This document shows positions 32,097 through 42,505 of a DNA stretch of 64,000 nucleotides, piece by piece. The stretch's first letter is position 1. Every line of letters begins with the position of its first letter. The stretch covers positions 2,604,001 to 2,668,000 of the forward strand of contig CP054189.1 in the NCBI GenBank assembly GCA_015709495.1, given 5' to 3'. The notes under the pieces were generated by a model. The model saw only the letters and a list, made by a program, of their open reading frames with translations. It made no database searches and was not told the DNA's origin. The stretch is from Chthonomonadaceae bacterium (GTDB lineage Bacteria; Armatimonadota; Fimbriimonadia; Fimbriimonadales; Fimbriimonadaceae). Both the position numbers and the translations under genes were made by a program.

Positions 32097-34349
32097 TTAC
32101 CCGAACATCGAGCTGAGGCGGGTCTGCTGCGTTTGCAGTTGCGAGATCGCTTGCTCCATCGCGGCGAACCGCTGTTGGAGCGACTGTTTCTTCACAAGGA
32201 GCGCTTCCGTCAGGCGTTCGATCGAGTCGTCGATGGTCTCGACTTGCGTCTGAATCGATTGGTCGTTCGCCGCAAAGAGCCCGTTGATCGAGTCGGTCAT
32301 GGAGTTGATTTGCGCCTGCAGGAGCGCGCCGATCCCGTGAGTCAGTTGAATGCTTCCCACGTCGCCCAGCGTCGTGCCCGCGTACTGAATCTGAAGGCCA
32401 TCAGTCGTCGCGTTGCCGGACTTCCCTGTCAGATACTGGCCGTTTCCAGTCGCTTCTTCTCCGTTGATCGTTCCGGCGACATCGAGCGCATCGGTCTTGG
32501 CGCTTTCGCCTTCGAGCCCGATCCCCGTGCTGTCGGTCGCAGCGGCGACGTTGCTGACGACGGTGAAGTCGTTGCTCGTGCCGTAGTTCTTGCTCGCGAT
32601 CTTGAGGAACCCTCCTTCGACCGTCGCGACGACGATGTCTTTGAGCTTGGAATCGTTGTTGATAAGATCGACGACGGCGGACTGGCTGTACCCGCTCGGC
32701 ACGAGCAGATCATAGGGCGTGCTGCCAAAGAGCGAGCCGGAGAAAGTGAGGATTTCGGAACTTGCGGTGTTCGAACTCTGGGCGACGCCCGCGACGAGGT
32801 CACCCTTGGTCGCAAGCTGGGTGATGTTGACGCTGTAGTACCCGCTGCCTGAGGCGACGGTCTTGTCGGTGCTCGAAATGTAAGTCAGGGTGTTCGCGGT
32901 CGAGCTCCCCATCGCGCGAAACACCGCACTCACCTCGCTGAGATTCGACGCGATCGCCGTGCTTAGCTGGCTTTCGTCGAGCGTGAGCTTGCCCTGGTCA
33001 TCGAAGCTGAACCCGATGTCGGCAAGGTTCGTATACGTTCCGGTTAACCCGTCCACTGTCCGGAAAATGAGGTTTGAGACGGTGTCTTCGACCTGCCTTG
33101 CGGTGGAATCACCAAAGAGGGGACCCGATTGAAACGTCTCCTTATCGAACGCGCTGTTGGCCCGGATGAAGTCGATCAGGCTATTGAACGCGTTCATAAC
33201 CTCCTTCACGTTGCTGACGATCTTCTCGTCGTCGCGAGTCAGCGTGAGCGTCGAGGTCTTTGGAGTCGTCTCGTCGGCCTGGAGCAGCGTCAAAGTGACG
33301 TCGGGAATCACGCCGGTAATCGTGTTCGTCGCCGAGGTGAGCGAAACCCCGTCGAGGGTGTATTCGGCGTCCTGGGCGGTGACGAGTACCGAGCCGAATC
33401 CTTGCTGGAGGATTCCCAACGCATGGAGAGCCGAGTCTGGGTCGGTGAAAGTGGGTGTTGAGGCTCCGGAAATATCAAGGTGATAAACGGTAGTGCCGTC
33501 CACCGTTTCTGATCTTACGCTCGCCGTCGCGCCCGTGCCTGCGGCATTGATCGCGTTGGCGATGTCTTGGAGCGAGTCGTCATCGAAGTCGACGGTGACA
33601 TCGACGCTGTTCACCGAAAAAGTCAAGCTCCCTAAGCCTGAAACGCCCATCAACTCCCCGACGGCGGTCGAACTGGACGTGAAGGCCACGCTCGTCGCGC
33701 CGTTGGTGATTGCCGAACGAATGCTCGATCCCCCGCTGATCAGCCCCAGGTCTGCCGCTACCGTGCCGCTGAGATCGGCCACTTGCGCCTTGTTGCTCGC
33801 CCCCGATTTCGACGATGTGATCGTCAGATACGCGTTGTTCGTTCCCCCATCGAGCACGCTTGCGACGACGCCCGCTTGCTTATCGTTGATTTTCTGCGCG
33901 AGGGTCTTGAGCGTGTCGGACGCCGTGACCTCCACGGCTTCGCCGTTCACCACAAAGGTCCCCGAGTATCCCAGCGCATCCGTCGTATTGGCCTGAGCCG
34001 ACGAAGAGACCTTGTGCGCCTTTGCCAGCTTGCTTACGGTGAGTTCGTACGTCCCCGCTTGCGAGCTTGTGCCCGCGGCCATCGTCGCCACGGCGGTATC
34101 GGAGGAAGCGGCTTTGATCGCCTGGTACGTGCTAGCTGAATTGAGCTTCGAACCCGCCCCGGCCAAGTTCGAAACCTGCCCCTTAAGTTGCTGCAGGATC
34201 GTTTGGCGGGATTGCAACTGAGCTTTCTGGCTCTCTAATCGGTTGATCGGAATCGCCTCAATCTGAAGCAGCCGACTGATGATCGACTCCGAGTCGATTC
34301 CACTGCTGAGTCCGCTGAACGAGATTCCGCTTAGACTACTTCCTATCAT
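32097..34349 (-). CDS. fliD: Flagellar hook-associated protein 2 / filament cap (FliD)
   Basis: 750 aa filament cap protein. FliD_N (SGISFSGLSSGIDSESIISRLLQIEAIPINRLESQK) is at the start. Two flagellin_IN-type repeats lie around residues 140-190 and 270-320, and the FliD_C region near the end contains a coiled coil (VETIDDSIERLTEALLVKKQSLQQRFAAMEQAISQLQTQ). The ATG at 34349 is chosen because MIGSSLSGISF matches family N-termini; the open frame upstream is Arg-rich. No other flagellar gene is in the window, so either the flagellar genes are scattered or this serves another secreted filament. Confidence 0.92.
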   Translation of the reverse strand: MIGSSLSGISFSGLSSGIDSESIISRLLQIEAIPINRLESQKAQLQSRQTILQQLKGQVSNLAGAGSKLNSASTYQAIKAASSDTAVATMAAGTSSQAGTYELTVSKLAKAHKVSSSAQANTTDALGYSGTFVVNGEAVEVTASDTLKTLAQKINDKQAGVVASVLDGGTNNAYLTITSSKSGASNKAQVADLSGTVAADLGLISGGSSIRSAITNGATSVAFTSSSTAVGELMGVSGLGSLTFSVNSVDVTVDFDDDSLQDIANAINAAGTGATASVRSETVDGTTVYHLDISGASTPTFTDPDSALHALGILQQGFGSVLVTAQDAEYTLDGVSLTSATNTITGVIPDVTLTLLQADETTPKTSTLTLTRDDEKIVSNVKEVMNAFNSLIDFIRANSAFDKETFQSGPLFGDSTARQVEDTVSNLIFRTVDGLTGTYTNLADIGFSFDDQGKLTLDESQLSTAIASNLSEVSAVFRAMGSSTANTLTYISSTDKTVASGSGYYSVNITQLATKGDLVAGVAQSSNTASSEILTFSGSLFGSTPYDLLVPSGYSQSAVVDLINNDSKLKDIVVATVEGGFLKIASKNYGTSNDFTVVSNVAAATDSTGIGLEGESAKTDALDVAGTINGEEATGNGQYLTGKSGNATTDGLQIQYAGTTLGDVGSIQLTHGIGALLQAQINSMTDSINGLFAANDQSIQTQVETIDDSIERLTEALLVKKQSLQQRFAAMEQAISQLQTQQTRLSSMFG

Positions 34350-34431
34350 GCGACGACCTTCCGAACGTGATCCGACGACATGATTTTCGGCACGATAGCC
34401 TCTGGACTGAAGCGTCAACCTGCCGTTCGCT

Positions 34432-35214
34432 TCAGAAAGGCGCGCCGATCGTCCAAGTGGCCCAGCGGTTTTTCAGGTAGCCGAACGTCACGACCGCCGG
34501 ACGTTCTCCGGCGACCAGCCCTTTGAGACGGGCCGCGACACCCCAGTTGATCCCAAACGTGTCGTACTCGGCATACGCCTTCCATCCTTCGGCAATGGGG
34601 GCGCTCGCGCTCGCGAAGTACCCATAAAACCGCTGGCCGCCGTATCCGACGCTCGCAAATGCGTCGCCGCCGAATTCGTAGGTCGCCACGACGTAAGCGG
34701 ACGCCGAGTTCGTTAGGTCGAGGGGAATCTGCGTGTTGCTGTCTCCAAAAACGTCTTGAAGCCCAGCGCCGAGCCTCCACCTTCCCTTTAGATCCGGTGA
34801 ATAGTGGATGTGGTACACGTTCTTGAGTCTGGAATCGACGAACATCCAGGAGAACGTGGCATTTCCTCGGAACATCCGCGAGCCAAACTGCAACCCAAGG
34901 CTCCCGTTCGAGTCGCCCTCCCCCTTCCTGGCGTCGAAAAGTTTGGGCCACCTCGCGTAGTTGGTGTTGCCCATGACGTAGACGCCCTCCTTGGCGCGCA
35001 AGCTGTAGGCGATGGGGGTGGACAGGGTCAGCGCCCCTTCCCATCCGGGGACCCCCTCCGAACTCACCGGCACGCCCCCTCCTGGAAGCAGCGAGAGCGA
35101 TCGAGTCTGGGGGAACTGCCGCTCCCCCGAAATCTGGGCCCCAGCGGCCGCCGCCAGAATCAGAGCCCCTGCGGCCGCCAACCTCGCTCGCAACGTGACA
35201 TCGCTTTGTGCCAT
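34432..35214 (-). CDS. Predicted outer-membrane beta-barrel protein, function unknown
   Basis: 260 aa from ATG at 35214 (AAGGG 5 bases upstream). Sec signal peptide (residues about 7-26, cut near GAQ). The mature part alternates short hydrophobic strands with Gly/Asn/Asp turns (ALTLSTPIAYSLRA, ASAYVVATYEF, SVGYGGQRFYGYF) and ends in TWTIGAPF. The terminal Phe is typical of outer-membrane barrels inserted by BamA. No named family is recognised. About 10 or 12 strands are plausible. It lies between fliD and rplJ and faces away from rplJ. Confidence 0.72.
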   Translation of the reverse strand: MAQSDVTLRARLAAAGALILAAAAGAQISGERQFPQTRSLSLLPGGGVPVSSEGVPGWEGALTLSTPIAYSLRAKEGVYVMGNTNYARWPKLFDARKGEGDSNGSLGLQFGSRMFRGNATFSWMFVDSRLKNVYHIHYSPDLKGRWRLGAGLQDVFGDSNTQIPLDLTNSASAYVVATYEFGGDAFASVGYGGQRFYGYFASASAPIAEGWKAYAEYDTFGINWGVAARLKGLVAGERPAVVTFGYLKNRWATWTIGAPF

Positions 35215-35331
35215 AATCCCTTCCGCACTCCTATGAAAGCCGGCGGCGAGCAATCGCCTTAATCGGTTCCGGCCGAGGGGTAGAACGGAAAACAGTTTGC
35301 CATAGATGACCGCTTCGAAGGCGGGAATTGC

Positions 35332-35361
35332 GGCGCTCCGGGCTGCCCAGTCTGGAGCGCC
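35332..35361 (+). promoter_or_regulatory. Leader hairpin before rplJ (L10-leader-like)
   Basis: GGCGCTCC (35332-35339) pairs exactly with GGAGCGCC (35354-35361) about 30 bases before the rplJ start. It sits in the 5' leader of the L10 operon, where autoregulation by the L10-L12 complex normally acts. I see no more of the known L10-leader consensus than this stem. The wider region 35215-35389 holds the rplJ promoter but no gene. Confidence 0.5.
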
Positions 35362-35389
35362 AAATCATTTGTAAGGAGCAAGGCAACTT

Positions 35390-36097
35390 ATGCCCACGGC
35401 CGAAAAACAGAGAACCATCGAGGAGGTTGGCGAGCTTTATTCGAAGTCCGCTGGACTTCTCTTCACGGATTATCGCGGCCTGAAGGTTCGGGAGTTGCAG
35501 GAACTTCGATCCAAGCTCAAGGACGCGGGCGGTGAGATTCACGTTGTGAAGAACACCCTCTTGCGCCTCGGCGTGGGCGAAGTGATGAACGAGCTGCCTT
35601 TGGAGTACCACAGCGGGCCGACGGCGGTCGCCTTCGTCTTCGAAAACGAAAGCGCCTGCGCGAAGGTTCTGGTGGATTTCGCCAAGACGCATAAGGCGTT
35701 TGAGGTGAAGGGCGGGTATATCTCCGGAAAGTCATTCGACGCAAAAGCCGTCGAGTTCCTTTCCAAGCTTCCCTCGCGCGAGGAGTTGATCGCTCAGGTC
35801 GTCGGTCTGGTGGCCGCGCCTCTCAGTCAACTCGTCGGCGTCGTGGAGGCAATTTACGCCCAACCGATCCGAACGGTTTATGCGGCGGCCGACAAGCTCA
35901 TGGAAGGCCAGCCTTCCCCTGCCGCCGAACCCCAAGCAGAGGCATCCGGCCCCGAGCCCGATGCCCCTGCCGCAGAATCCGAAACCCCGGTGCGAGACTC
36001 GCCCGCGGAGCCCGGTCCCGCGAGTGAGCCCGCGCCAGTAGCCGAAGTCGAGGAGAATACTCCCGTGGCAGAGGCATCCCCGAACGAATCGAACTGA
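35390..36097 (+). CDS. rplJ: 50S ribosomal protein L10 with C-terminal extension
   Basis: 235 aa. The N-terminal domain is canonical: [45 protein letters not shown] and VKGGYISG. The helix that binds L7/L12 dimers is at about residues 145-175 ([27 protein letters not shown]). After residue 178 it carries an extra tail of about 57 residues rich in Ala, Glu and Pro, absent from most L10 proteins (about 170 aa). Shine-Dalgarno AAGGAG precedes the ATG. rplK and rplA are not upstream and rpoB is not downstream: the operon here is only rplJ-rplL. Confidence 0.97.
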   Translation: MPTAEKQRTIEEVGELYSKSAGLLFTDYRGLKVRELQELRSKLKDAGGEIHVVKNTLLRLGVGEVMNELPLEYHSGPTAVAFVFENESACAKVLVDFAKTHKAFEVKGGYISGKSFDAKAVEFLSKLPSREELIAQVVGLVAAPLSQLVGVVEAIYAQPIRTVYAAADKLMEGQPSPAAEPQAEASGPEPDAPAAESETPVRDSPAEPGPASEPAPVAEVEENTPVAEASPNESN

Positions 36098-36108
36098 AGG
36101 AACAAGCT

Positions 36109-36501
<393 letters not shown>

Positions 36502-36526
36502 GCATCGCCTACGCGGTCTCGCGAAC

Positions 36527-36563
36527 GAATTGCCTCGACTGCCCACGGGCGTCGGGGCAATTC
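36527..36563. terminator. Bidirectional terminator between rplL and clpC
   Basis: GAATTGCC (36527-36534) pairs with GGCAATTC (36556-36563). An inner stem (CGA-GCCC against GGGC-TCG) extends it into a rod. It lies between convergent genes and could terminate both, although no long T-run flanks it. Confidence 0.7.
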
Positions 36564-36576
36564 TGCCAGTATGGGC

Positions 36577-39069
36577 TTACCCTTTGGCGAGGGCCTTTTC
36601 TTTGCGCTTGCTCCCGCCGTCGCCACCCTTCTTCTTGAACACGACCGCGCCTTCGGCGTCCAACGTCGCGACGACGACGTCACCGGCGCTGAACCGTCCA
36701 TACAGCAGTTCCTCGCTCAGCGGGTCTTCGATGAAGCGTTGCACGGCTCGCCGCAACGGCCTTGCGCCCAAGTTCGGATCGTAGCCCTTGTCCACGAGCA
36801 TGTCCTTGACCTCGTCGCTGAGCTCGATCGTGAGGTTGAGCGCGGCGGCCTGTTCGTTGACTCGTCGCAGATAGAGGTCGGCGATCCGAAGGATCTCGTC
36901 CTTCTTGAGGTGATGGAACACGATGACCTCGTCGATGCGGTTGAGGAACTCAGGACGGAAGAGCTTCTTCATCTCATCCATCATCTTGTTCTTCATCGCC
37001 TCATAGGTTCGAGGATCATCGATGTCTTGCTTCACGGCCCGGAATCCGAGTCCTTGATCGAGTTCGATCGGCTTCACGCCGACGTTCGAAGTCATGATCA
37101 GCAGCGTGTTGCGGAAATCGACGGTGCGGCCCTGCGAATCCGTAAGCTGTCCGTCCTCCATGATCTGCAAGAGGATGTTGAACACGTCGGGGTGCGCTTT
37201 CTCGATCTCATCGAGCAAAACGACGCAGTACGGGTTGCGGCGCACCTGTTCGGTGAGCTGCCCGCCTTCGTCGTACCCAACGTATCCCGGAGGCGCGCCC
37301 ACGAGCCGGCTCACGCTGAACCGCTCCATGTACTCCGACATGTCGATTCGGACAATGTTCGACTCTTTTTCGTAAAGGTACGCGGCGAGCGCCTTGGCGA
37401 GTTCGGTCTTTCCGACACCGGTCGGCCCTAAGAAAATGAACGTGCCCATCGGCCTCTTGGGGTCCTTGAGTCCGCTTCGTGACCTTCGGATCGCCCGCGA
37501 TACCGCTGCGACGGCCTCGTGTTGGCCAATGATCCGCTCGTGCAGGTCGTCCTCCATGCGGAGCAGCTTCTGCGATTCCGCCTCGACGAGCCTTGTCACC
37601 GGGATGCCGGTCCAACTCTGAACGATGGACGCGATCTCCGATTCGTTGACGATCGGTTCGGGCTTCTCTTGCTGGTCCCAACTCTCTTCACGGTTGGCGA
37701 GATCGTGTTCGAGGGCCTCGTACTCCTCTTCCATCTTGGTGACGGCCGATTCGTCGTGCTGGCGCTTCTTGATGTGCTCGATGTCTTCCACGAGCTTCTT
37801 GAGCTTGGCGCGGTCTTGTCGAATGTCGAGCGGGGGAAGGCTCTGCTGCAAGCGAACCCTTGAGGCGGCTTCGTCGATCAGGTCGATCGCCTTGTCGGGG
37901 AGCGACCGGTCCGAGATGTACCTATTGGAGAGGCTGACCGCGGCCTCGATCGCGTCGTCCGTGATCTCGACCTTATGGTGCGCCTCATAGCGCTCGCGGA
38001 GGCCCTTCAGAATGTCTTTCGCTTCTTCCAATGAGGGTTCGCGGACCTTGACGGCCTGGAACCTTCGCTCTAGGGCGGCATCGCGCTCGATGTACTTGCG
38101 GAATTCGTCTTGGGTGGTCGCGCCGATGCACTGCAACTCCCCGCGAGCCAACGCGGGCTTCATGATGTTGGAGGCGTCGATCGCGCCTTCTGCCGCGCCG
38201 GCCCCCACCAGAGTGTGCAACTCGTCGACGAAGAGAATCACTTGGCCATCGGCCTTTCTGACCTCTTCCATCACCTTCTTCATGCGCTCTTCAAACTCGC
38301 CCCGGTACTTGGTCCCTGCCACCAGGCCCGCAAGGTCCAGCGCGACGATTCGCTTGTCGCGGAGCAGATCGGGGATGTCGCCGCTGATAATTCGAAGCGC
38401 CAACCCTTCTGCGATGGCGGTTTTCCCGACTCCAGGATCGCCGATCAAGCACGGGTTGTTCTTGGTGCGTCGGCAAAGGATCTGCATAACCCGTTCGATT
38501 TCGCTGATACGGCCCACAACGGGATCGAGCCTGCCATCGCGGGCAAGGTCGGTGAGGTCGCGGCCGAACTCGTCGAGGGTCGGAGTCTTGGTGCCCGGGG
38601 CGTGCGCGGCCCTTCCGCTCGAACGCCCTTGAGTCTCGTTCTCCTGAAGCGACTGGACTTCTTTCCGAGCGCGGTCGAGTTCGACGCCGAGCTTGGTCAA
38701 AACGCGTCCGGCGAGTCCGTCCCCTTCCCGAATGAGACCGAGGAGCAGGTGCTCGGTGCCGATGTAGTTGTTGTTGAGTTGCCGAGCCTCATCATAAGCG
38801 AGGTCGATGACCCGTTTGGCTCTCGGCGTGAGAGTCATCTCCTGGGCGGTTCGGCTCTCGCCACGGGGGAGCTGCTTCTCCACTTCTGAACGGACTCGGC
38901 CCAGGCTAACGCCGAGCTTCTCCAATACGCGCGATGCAACGCTCTCCGACTCTCGCACCAGCCCCAAAAGCAGGTGCTCCGTCGAAACGTATCCTTCACC
39001 GAACTTCTGCGCCTCTTCTTGGGCGTAGAAAACGACCTTCCTGGCTCTTTCCGTAAAGCGTTGCCACAT
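36577..39069 (-). CDS. clpC: ATP-dependent Clp protease ATPase subunit ClpC
   Basis: 830 aa AAA+ unfoldase feeding ClpP. The Clp_N double repeat begins with [36 protein letters not shown]1 has [35 protein letters not shown] and [13 protein letters not shown] short middle domain with a UVR-like helix ([18 protein letters not shown], about residues 425-450) marks ClpC rather than ClpB. NBD2 has [42 protein letters not shown] and [10 protein letters not shown]. The ClpP-binding tripeptide hydrophobic loop (VGF/IGF) is not clearly found: the nearest is QGLGF. No clpP, mcsA or ctsR is adjacent. Confidence 0.95.
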   Translation of the reverse strand: MWQRFTERARKVVFYAQEEAQKFGEGYVSTEHLLLGLVRESESVASRVLEKLGVSLGRVRSEVEKQLPRGESRTAQEMTLTPRAKRVIDLAYDEARQLNNNYIGTEHLLLGLIREGDGLAGRVLTKLGVELDRARKEVQSLQENETQGRSSGRAAHAPGTKTPTLDEFGRDLTDLARDGRLDPVVGRISEIERVMQILCRRTKNNPCLIGDPGVGKTAIAEGLALRIISGDIPDLLRDKRIVALDLAGLVAGTKYRGEFEERMKKVMEEVRKADGQVILFVDELHTLVGAGAAEGAIDASNIMKPALARGELQCIGATTQDEFRKYIERDAALERRFQAVKVREPSLEEAKDILKGLRERYEAHHKVEITDDAIEAAVSLSNRYISDRSLPDKAIDLIDEAASRVRLQQSLPPLDIRQDRAKLKKLVEDIEHIKKRQHDESAVTKMEEEYEALEHDLANREESWDQQEKPEPIVNESEIASIVQSWTGIPVTRLVEAESQKLLRMEDDLHERIIGQHEAVAAVSRAIRRSRSGLKDPKRPMGTFIFLGPTGVGKTELAKALAAYLYEKESNIVRIDMSEYMERFSVSRLVGAPPGYVGYDEGGQLTEQVRRNPYCVVLLDEIEKAHPDVFNILLQIMEDGQLTDSQGRTVDFRNTLLIMTSNVGVKPIELDQGLGFRAVKQDIDDPRTYEAMKNKMMDEMKKLFRPEFLNRIDEVIVFHHLKKDEILRIADLYLRRVNEQAAALNLTIELSDEVKDMLVDKGYDPNLGARPLRRAVQRFIEDPLSEELLYGRFSAGDVVVATLDAEGAVVFKKKGGDGGSKRKEKALAKG

Positions 39070-39422
39070 AGATTTTCTCTTGTTTACCTCTATCCGAGGC
39101 GTCCGTACCGTGTTCGACAGCCTCGAACCGTATCGTGTTCTACGAACCAGACGATGGACCCATCTCTTTCGAATGTAGGAACACCCTGTTTAGACGTGCG
39201 TCGGCTGGCGCCAGCATCGGCTCGGATTCGAGAACCCAAATCTTGGCGTCGGTACCCAACTTATCGGCACGAACCTCTCATCCATCCAGGGGAAAACGCC
39301 TCAAACCTGGTGTAGAAATTGCGCCGGATTTGTCAATCGCGCCGTGGGTCCAACGCCCCACTTCGATTCGCGGTCCGGACGGAGCGTTCCAATCGTCTGA
39401 ACAGCGGAGGTTCAATCAGGTC

Positions 39423-40823
39423 ATGCAGGGCGCTTGGAAGGTCGGATTGCTTGTGGTCGTCTTTGGGGTCTTGCTAGTCGCGGGATTCCAGTTCTTGGGA
39501 AAGAGCGTTTTCGCGCAGCCGACAGACGAATACTACGCCGAACTCGAATCCGTCGAGGGCATTTCGGAGGGGACGAAGGTGTTGATGGCCGGGGTGCCGA
39601 TCGGCACGGTGCGCCGCGTCGAACTGACGGACGACGTGCGGGCCAAGCTCGTTCTCGCGATCGACCGCGGGGTCCGAATCCCCGAAGGCAGCCGCGCGGC
39701 GATCCCCACCGCCCTGATCGGATTTGGCGACGGCACCCTGCTCGTGCTCCCTCCGGCGCTCCTTTCGGGCCGCCACGTACCTCCCGGCTCGACCCTCGCA
39801 GGGAGCAAGCTCTCGCTCCTCGAAGGGATGTTCCCCGAGCTTGGAGAGTCGGTGTCGGCGCTCAACGAAACTCTCAAGGCCACCCAAGACCTGATCGCCG
39901 ACCGTGAACTGCGAGATCGGCTGACTTCCCTGCTTTCGACGACCGAGGAAACAGTCGCTCAATTCGGCAGGCTCGCGACCAACATTCAGGGCGTGGTCGT
40001 GACGAACCAGGCTTCGATCACGAGCGCGATGGGCGACCTTGCTGCGGCGATGGAAAGTGTGCGGCAGACCGCTGAGCTTGCGGCCAACCTCGCCGGCGAC
40101 GAGCGATGGCAGCAGAGCGCAGGCGAGATTCTCGACAGCCTCAGCCGAACCGCCACCAAGGCAGAAGAGTTGCTCACCAGCGTCAATGAGTTTGTCAACG
40201 ATCCTGAATTGCGAAACCCGCTCACCGCCTCAATCAAGAATGTCGAAACGATCACTGAGTCGGGCACGAGGGTCGCCACCAACGCCGAGGAGATCTCGAA
40301 GAACGGGATCGCAATTACGAAAAACGTCGAAGAACTGACTTTGAAGGCGAACGCCCTTGCCGACCAGGCGTCGGATGTTCTGGAAAAGATCAAGGGCTTT
40401 TTTGACCGAGTGCCGGGAAGTTCGAGCTTTCAGGGCGTCGAAACCTCGATGTCCTTGCACCGGGACAACTTTCTCAATCGCTTTCGAACGGATTTCGAGG
40501 CCGAGGTCCCGATTTCGGGCGGCCGAGTTCACCTGGGAATCTTCGACGCCTTCGAAGCGAATCGGCTCAACGTCCAGTTCGGAAAGGACCTCGGATCGAA
40601 CGTAAGGCTTCGATATGGGGTTTACGCGAGCAAGCCGGGCGCTGGGGTAGACTTCACGGTCGCGCCAAGGTTACGCATTCAGGGTGACTTGTACGACTTG
40701 AACAACCCGATGCTTGACCTGCGCACCCGAATCGATTTCGGGAACGGCCTGCTGGGTTGGGTGGGCATGAACTCCGTGTTCGACCGCAACGCGTTTACGG
40801 TCGGGCTGGGAATCCGAAGATAA
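39423..40823 (+). CDS. MCE-domain (MlaD-like) envelope protein with barrel-like C-terminus
   Basis: 466 aa from ATG at 39423. One N-terminal membrane helix (about residues 6-24), then an MCE domain (EYYAELESVEGISEGTKVLMAGVPIGTVRRVEL) that in MlaD/PqiB/YebT forms lipid-transport rings. A long helical, coiled-coil middle follows (about 140-340). The C-terminal beta segment is FRTDFEAEVPISGG to NAFTVGLGIRR and looks like an outer-membrane or tube-forming end. Linking inner membrane to outer membrane fits a lipid-transfer role. No MlaE/MlaF permease or ATPase is adjacent. The 353-base stretch before it (39070-39422) is shared with clpC and contains no gene. Confidence 0.85.
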   Translation: MQGAWKVGLLVVVFGVLLVAGFQFLGKSVFAQPTDEYYAELESVEGISEGTKVLMAGVPIGTVRRVELTDDVRAKLVLAIDRGVRIPEGSRAAIPTALIGFGDGTLLVLPPALLSGRHVPPGSTLAGSKLSLLEGMFPELGESVSALNETLKATQDLIADRELRDRLTSLLSTTEETVAQFGRLATNIQGVVVTNQASITSAMGDLAAAMESVRQTAELAANLAGDERWQQSAGEILDSLSRTATKAEELLTSVNEFVNDPELRNPLTASIKNVETITESGTRVATNAEEISKNGIAITKNVEELTLKANALADQASDVLEKIKGFFDRVPGSSSFQGVETSMSLHRDNFLNRFRTDFEAEVPISGGRVHLGIFDAFEANRLNVQFGKDLGSNVRLRYGVYASKPGAGVDFTVAPRLRIQGDLYDLNNPMLDLRTRIDFGNGLLGWVGMNSVFDRNAFTVGLGIRR

Positions 40824-40835
40824 GGTCCTATCGAA

Positions 40836-41348
40836 ATGAAGGTGATTTTGAACGAGACGGTGCCCAAAGTGGGCAAGCGCGGGCAGGTGGTCAACGTAGC
40901 GAACGGTTTTGCCCGGAACTTCCTGTTCCCGAGGGGCCTGGCTGTCGTTGCCGACAAGGGTCAGTTGAAGGTCCTCGAACTGCGGAGGGCCAAGCTTGAG
41001 AAGCTGGATTCCGAAACGCTGAGTTCCGCCGAGTCTGTACGCGAGAAGATTCATGGGAAGGAAGTCCGAATCGAGGCGAAGGCTGGCGCGGACACCACCA
41101 AGCTGTTTGGCGCAGTCACCTCCCAGGACATCGCCGACGCGATCAAGTCCCAACTCAAGGTGGAACTCGAGAAGAAGCAAATCGGGTTGTTGACTCCGAT
41201 CAAGCGGCTGGGACGGCACAAGGTCGAGATCGACCTGCACCGGCAAGTTGACGCTTCTGTCGAATTGTTCGTGTTCGACCCTGAGCACCCCACCGAGGAA
41301 CCGGTCGAAGCCAAGGCCGCTGAAGCTGCACCCGAAGAGCCCGCATAA
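40836..41348 (+). CDS. rplI: 50S ribosomal protein L9
   Basis: 170 aa, slightly longer than the usual 148-150. The N-terminal rRNA-binding domain MKVILNETVPKVGKRGQVVNVANGFARNFLFPRGLAV is canonical. A long connecting helix follows (EKLDSETLSSAESVREKIHGKEVRI), then the C-terminal domain (FGAVTSQDIADAI to RLGRHKVEIDLH) and a short acidic extension (EEPVEAKAAEAAPEEPA). It lies 12 bases after the MCE gene and the two share a transcript, an unusual partner since rplI normally follows rpsF-ssb-rpsR. Confidence 0.96.
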   Translation: MKVILNETVPKVGKRGQVVNVANGFARNFLFPRGLAVVADKGQLKVLELRRAKLEKLDSETLSSAESVREKIHGKEVRIEAKAGADTTKLFGAVTSQDIADAIKSQLKVELEKKQIGLLTPIKRLGRHKVEIDLHRQVDASVELFVFDPEHPTEEPVEAKAAEAAPEEPA

Positions 41349-41428
41349 GCCCCTTCCGCTTCGAATGTCTGGGGAATTCCTCACGGGCGCGCCGCTTCGG
41401 ATTCTTTGAAGCTGCCCTTGGGCCGCGC

Positions 41429-42496
41429 CTAGGCTCGCGTCGCCATCTGCAAGACGAGCATCTCCAAGGCGCCCTTGGCGTCGATCGCCGACCCCAACCC
41501 TTTGAGGGTCGCGTCGGTCTGAGCGATCGAGCCCATCCACATCGACAGGCGATCGAGGTCGAGCGTTTGAGCCTGCCGAAGGGCCATGTTCTGAATCCAG
41601 TCCCTTTCCTTTGTGAGGTTGGGGCTCGTGGGAAACATCCTGAGCACTTCGACCGGCGCGTTGGAGGGTCGGCACCGCGCCTCGACGCAAAGCCTAGCTT
41701 GCCAAATCAGGCGAAGCTGCCGCGAGAGCGTCGGAAAAATCCGCGAAAACACGGCGTCTTCGATCTTCCCAGAGCCTTCGATCAGCGTTTCGAGCTGCCG
41801 AAGCGCCTCGCCCGAGTTGCCCTCGACGGCTGCCCCGACAAGCTTGAAAACGTTCCACTCCCGCGAGGGCATGACGACAGACTTGACCGCCGCTTCGGAT
41901 ATTTGCTCGTCGTCGCCTACGTAAAGGACCAGCTTATCGAGTTCGGCAAGGGCGCGGCTCAGGTTGCCTCCGGTCATTTCCACCAAGAGGTCCATCGCCT
42001 TCGGTGTGAGGCTCTTGCCCGACTGGCCCGCGTGCTCCTTGAGGTTCTTTTTGACCGAGGAGTCGTCCGATTCGAACTGGACCGTCTTGCCTCCCAGTTT
42101 GGTGATCGTGGTCTCCCAAGCCTTCCGTACGGTCGCAAGGCGCCGTTGCTTATCGTCGTCGCCGAGTTCGTCGTCGGCTACGAAGAGCAGTGTGTTGGGC
42201 TCGGGGACCTTCGAAAGTTGATCGAAAAGCGGCCCGAGCGCGTCGGCGGGCTGACCCGCCCGTAGGATGTTCCGAACGATGATGAGCCTTCGGTCTCCGA
42301 GAAACGGCAACGTCATCGCCGCCGTGATGTACTCCTCAGGGTTTGACCCGTCGGCGATGAATTGCTCGATGTTGAACTCAGAGTCGTCACCCATCGCCTC
42401 GTGAAGCTGCCGCAAGGCTTGCAGGCGCAGATAGGGCTCTTCGCCCGAAAACAGCGCGATTCGGCTCTTGAAGACCGCTTCTACCGAGAAACTCAT
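41429..42496 (-). CDS. holA: DNA polymerase III subunit delta
   Basis: 355 aa clamp-loader delta subunit that opens the beta sliding clamp. Characteristic features are ALFSGEEPYLRLQALRQL near the start, FNIEQFIADGSN, MTLPFLGDRRLIIVRN, MTGGNLSRALAELDKLVLYVG and EWNVFKLVGAAVEGN, followed by a C-terminal helical collar domain. The usual beta-binding loop around the LPFLGDRR strand is intact. It lies 9 bases downstream of the transglutaminase gene on the same strand, at the end of the moxR-DUF58-transglutaminase run, a common position in this type of cluster. Confidence 0.93.
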   Translation of the reverse strand: MSFSVEAVFKSRIALFSGEEPYLRLQALRQLHEAMGDDSEFNIEQFIADGSNPEEYITAAMTLPFLGDRRLIIVRNILRAGQPADALGPLFDQLSKVPEPNTLLFVADDELGDDDKQRRLATVRKAWETTITKLGGKTVQFESDDSSVKKNLKEHAGQSGKSLTPKAMDLLVEMTGGNLSRALAELDKLVLYVGDDEQISEAAVKSVVMPSREWNVFKLVGAAVEGNSGEALRQLETLIEGSGKIEDAVFSRIFPTLSRQLRLIWQARLCVEARCRPSNAPVEVLRMFPTSPNLTKERDWIQNMALRQAQTLDLDRLSMWMGSIAQTDATLKGLGSAIDAKGALEMLVLQMATRA

Positions 42497-42505
42497 AGTG
42501 GACCG

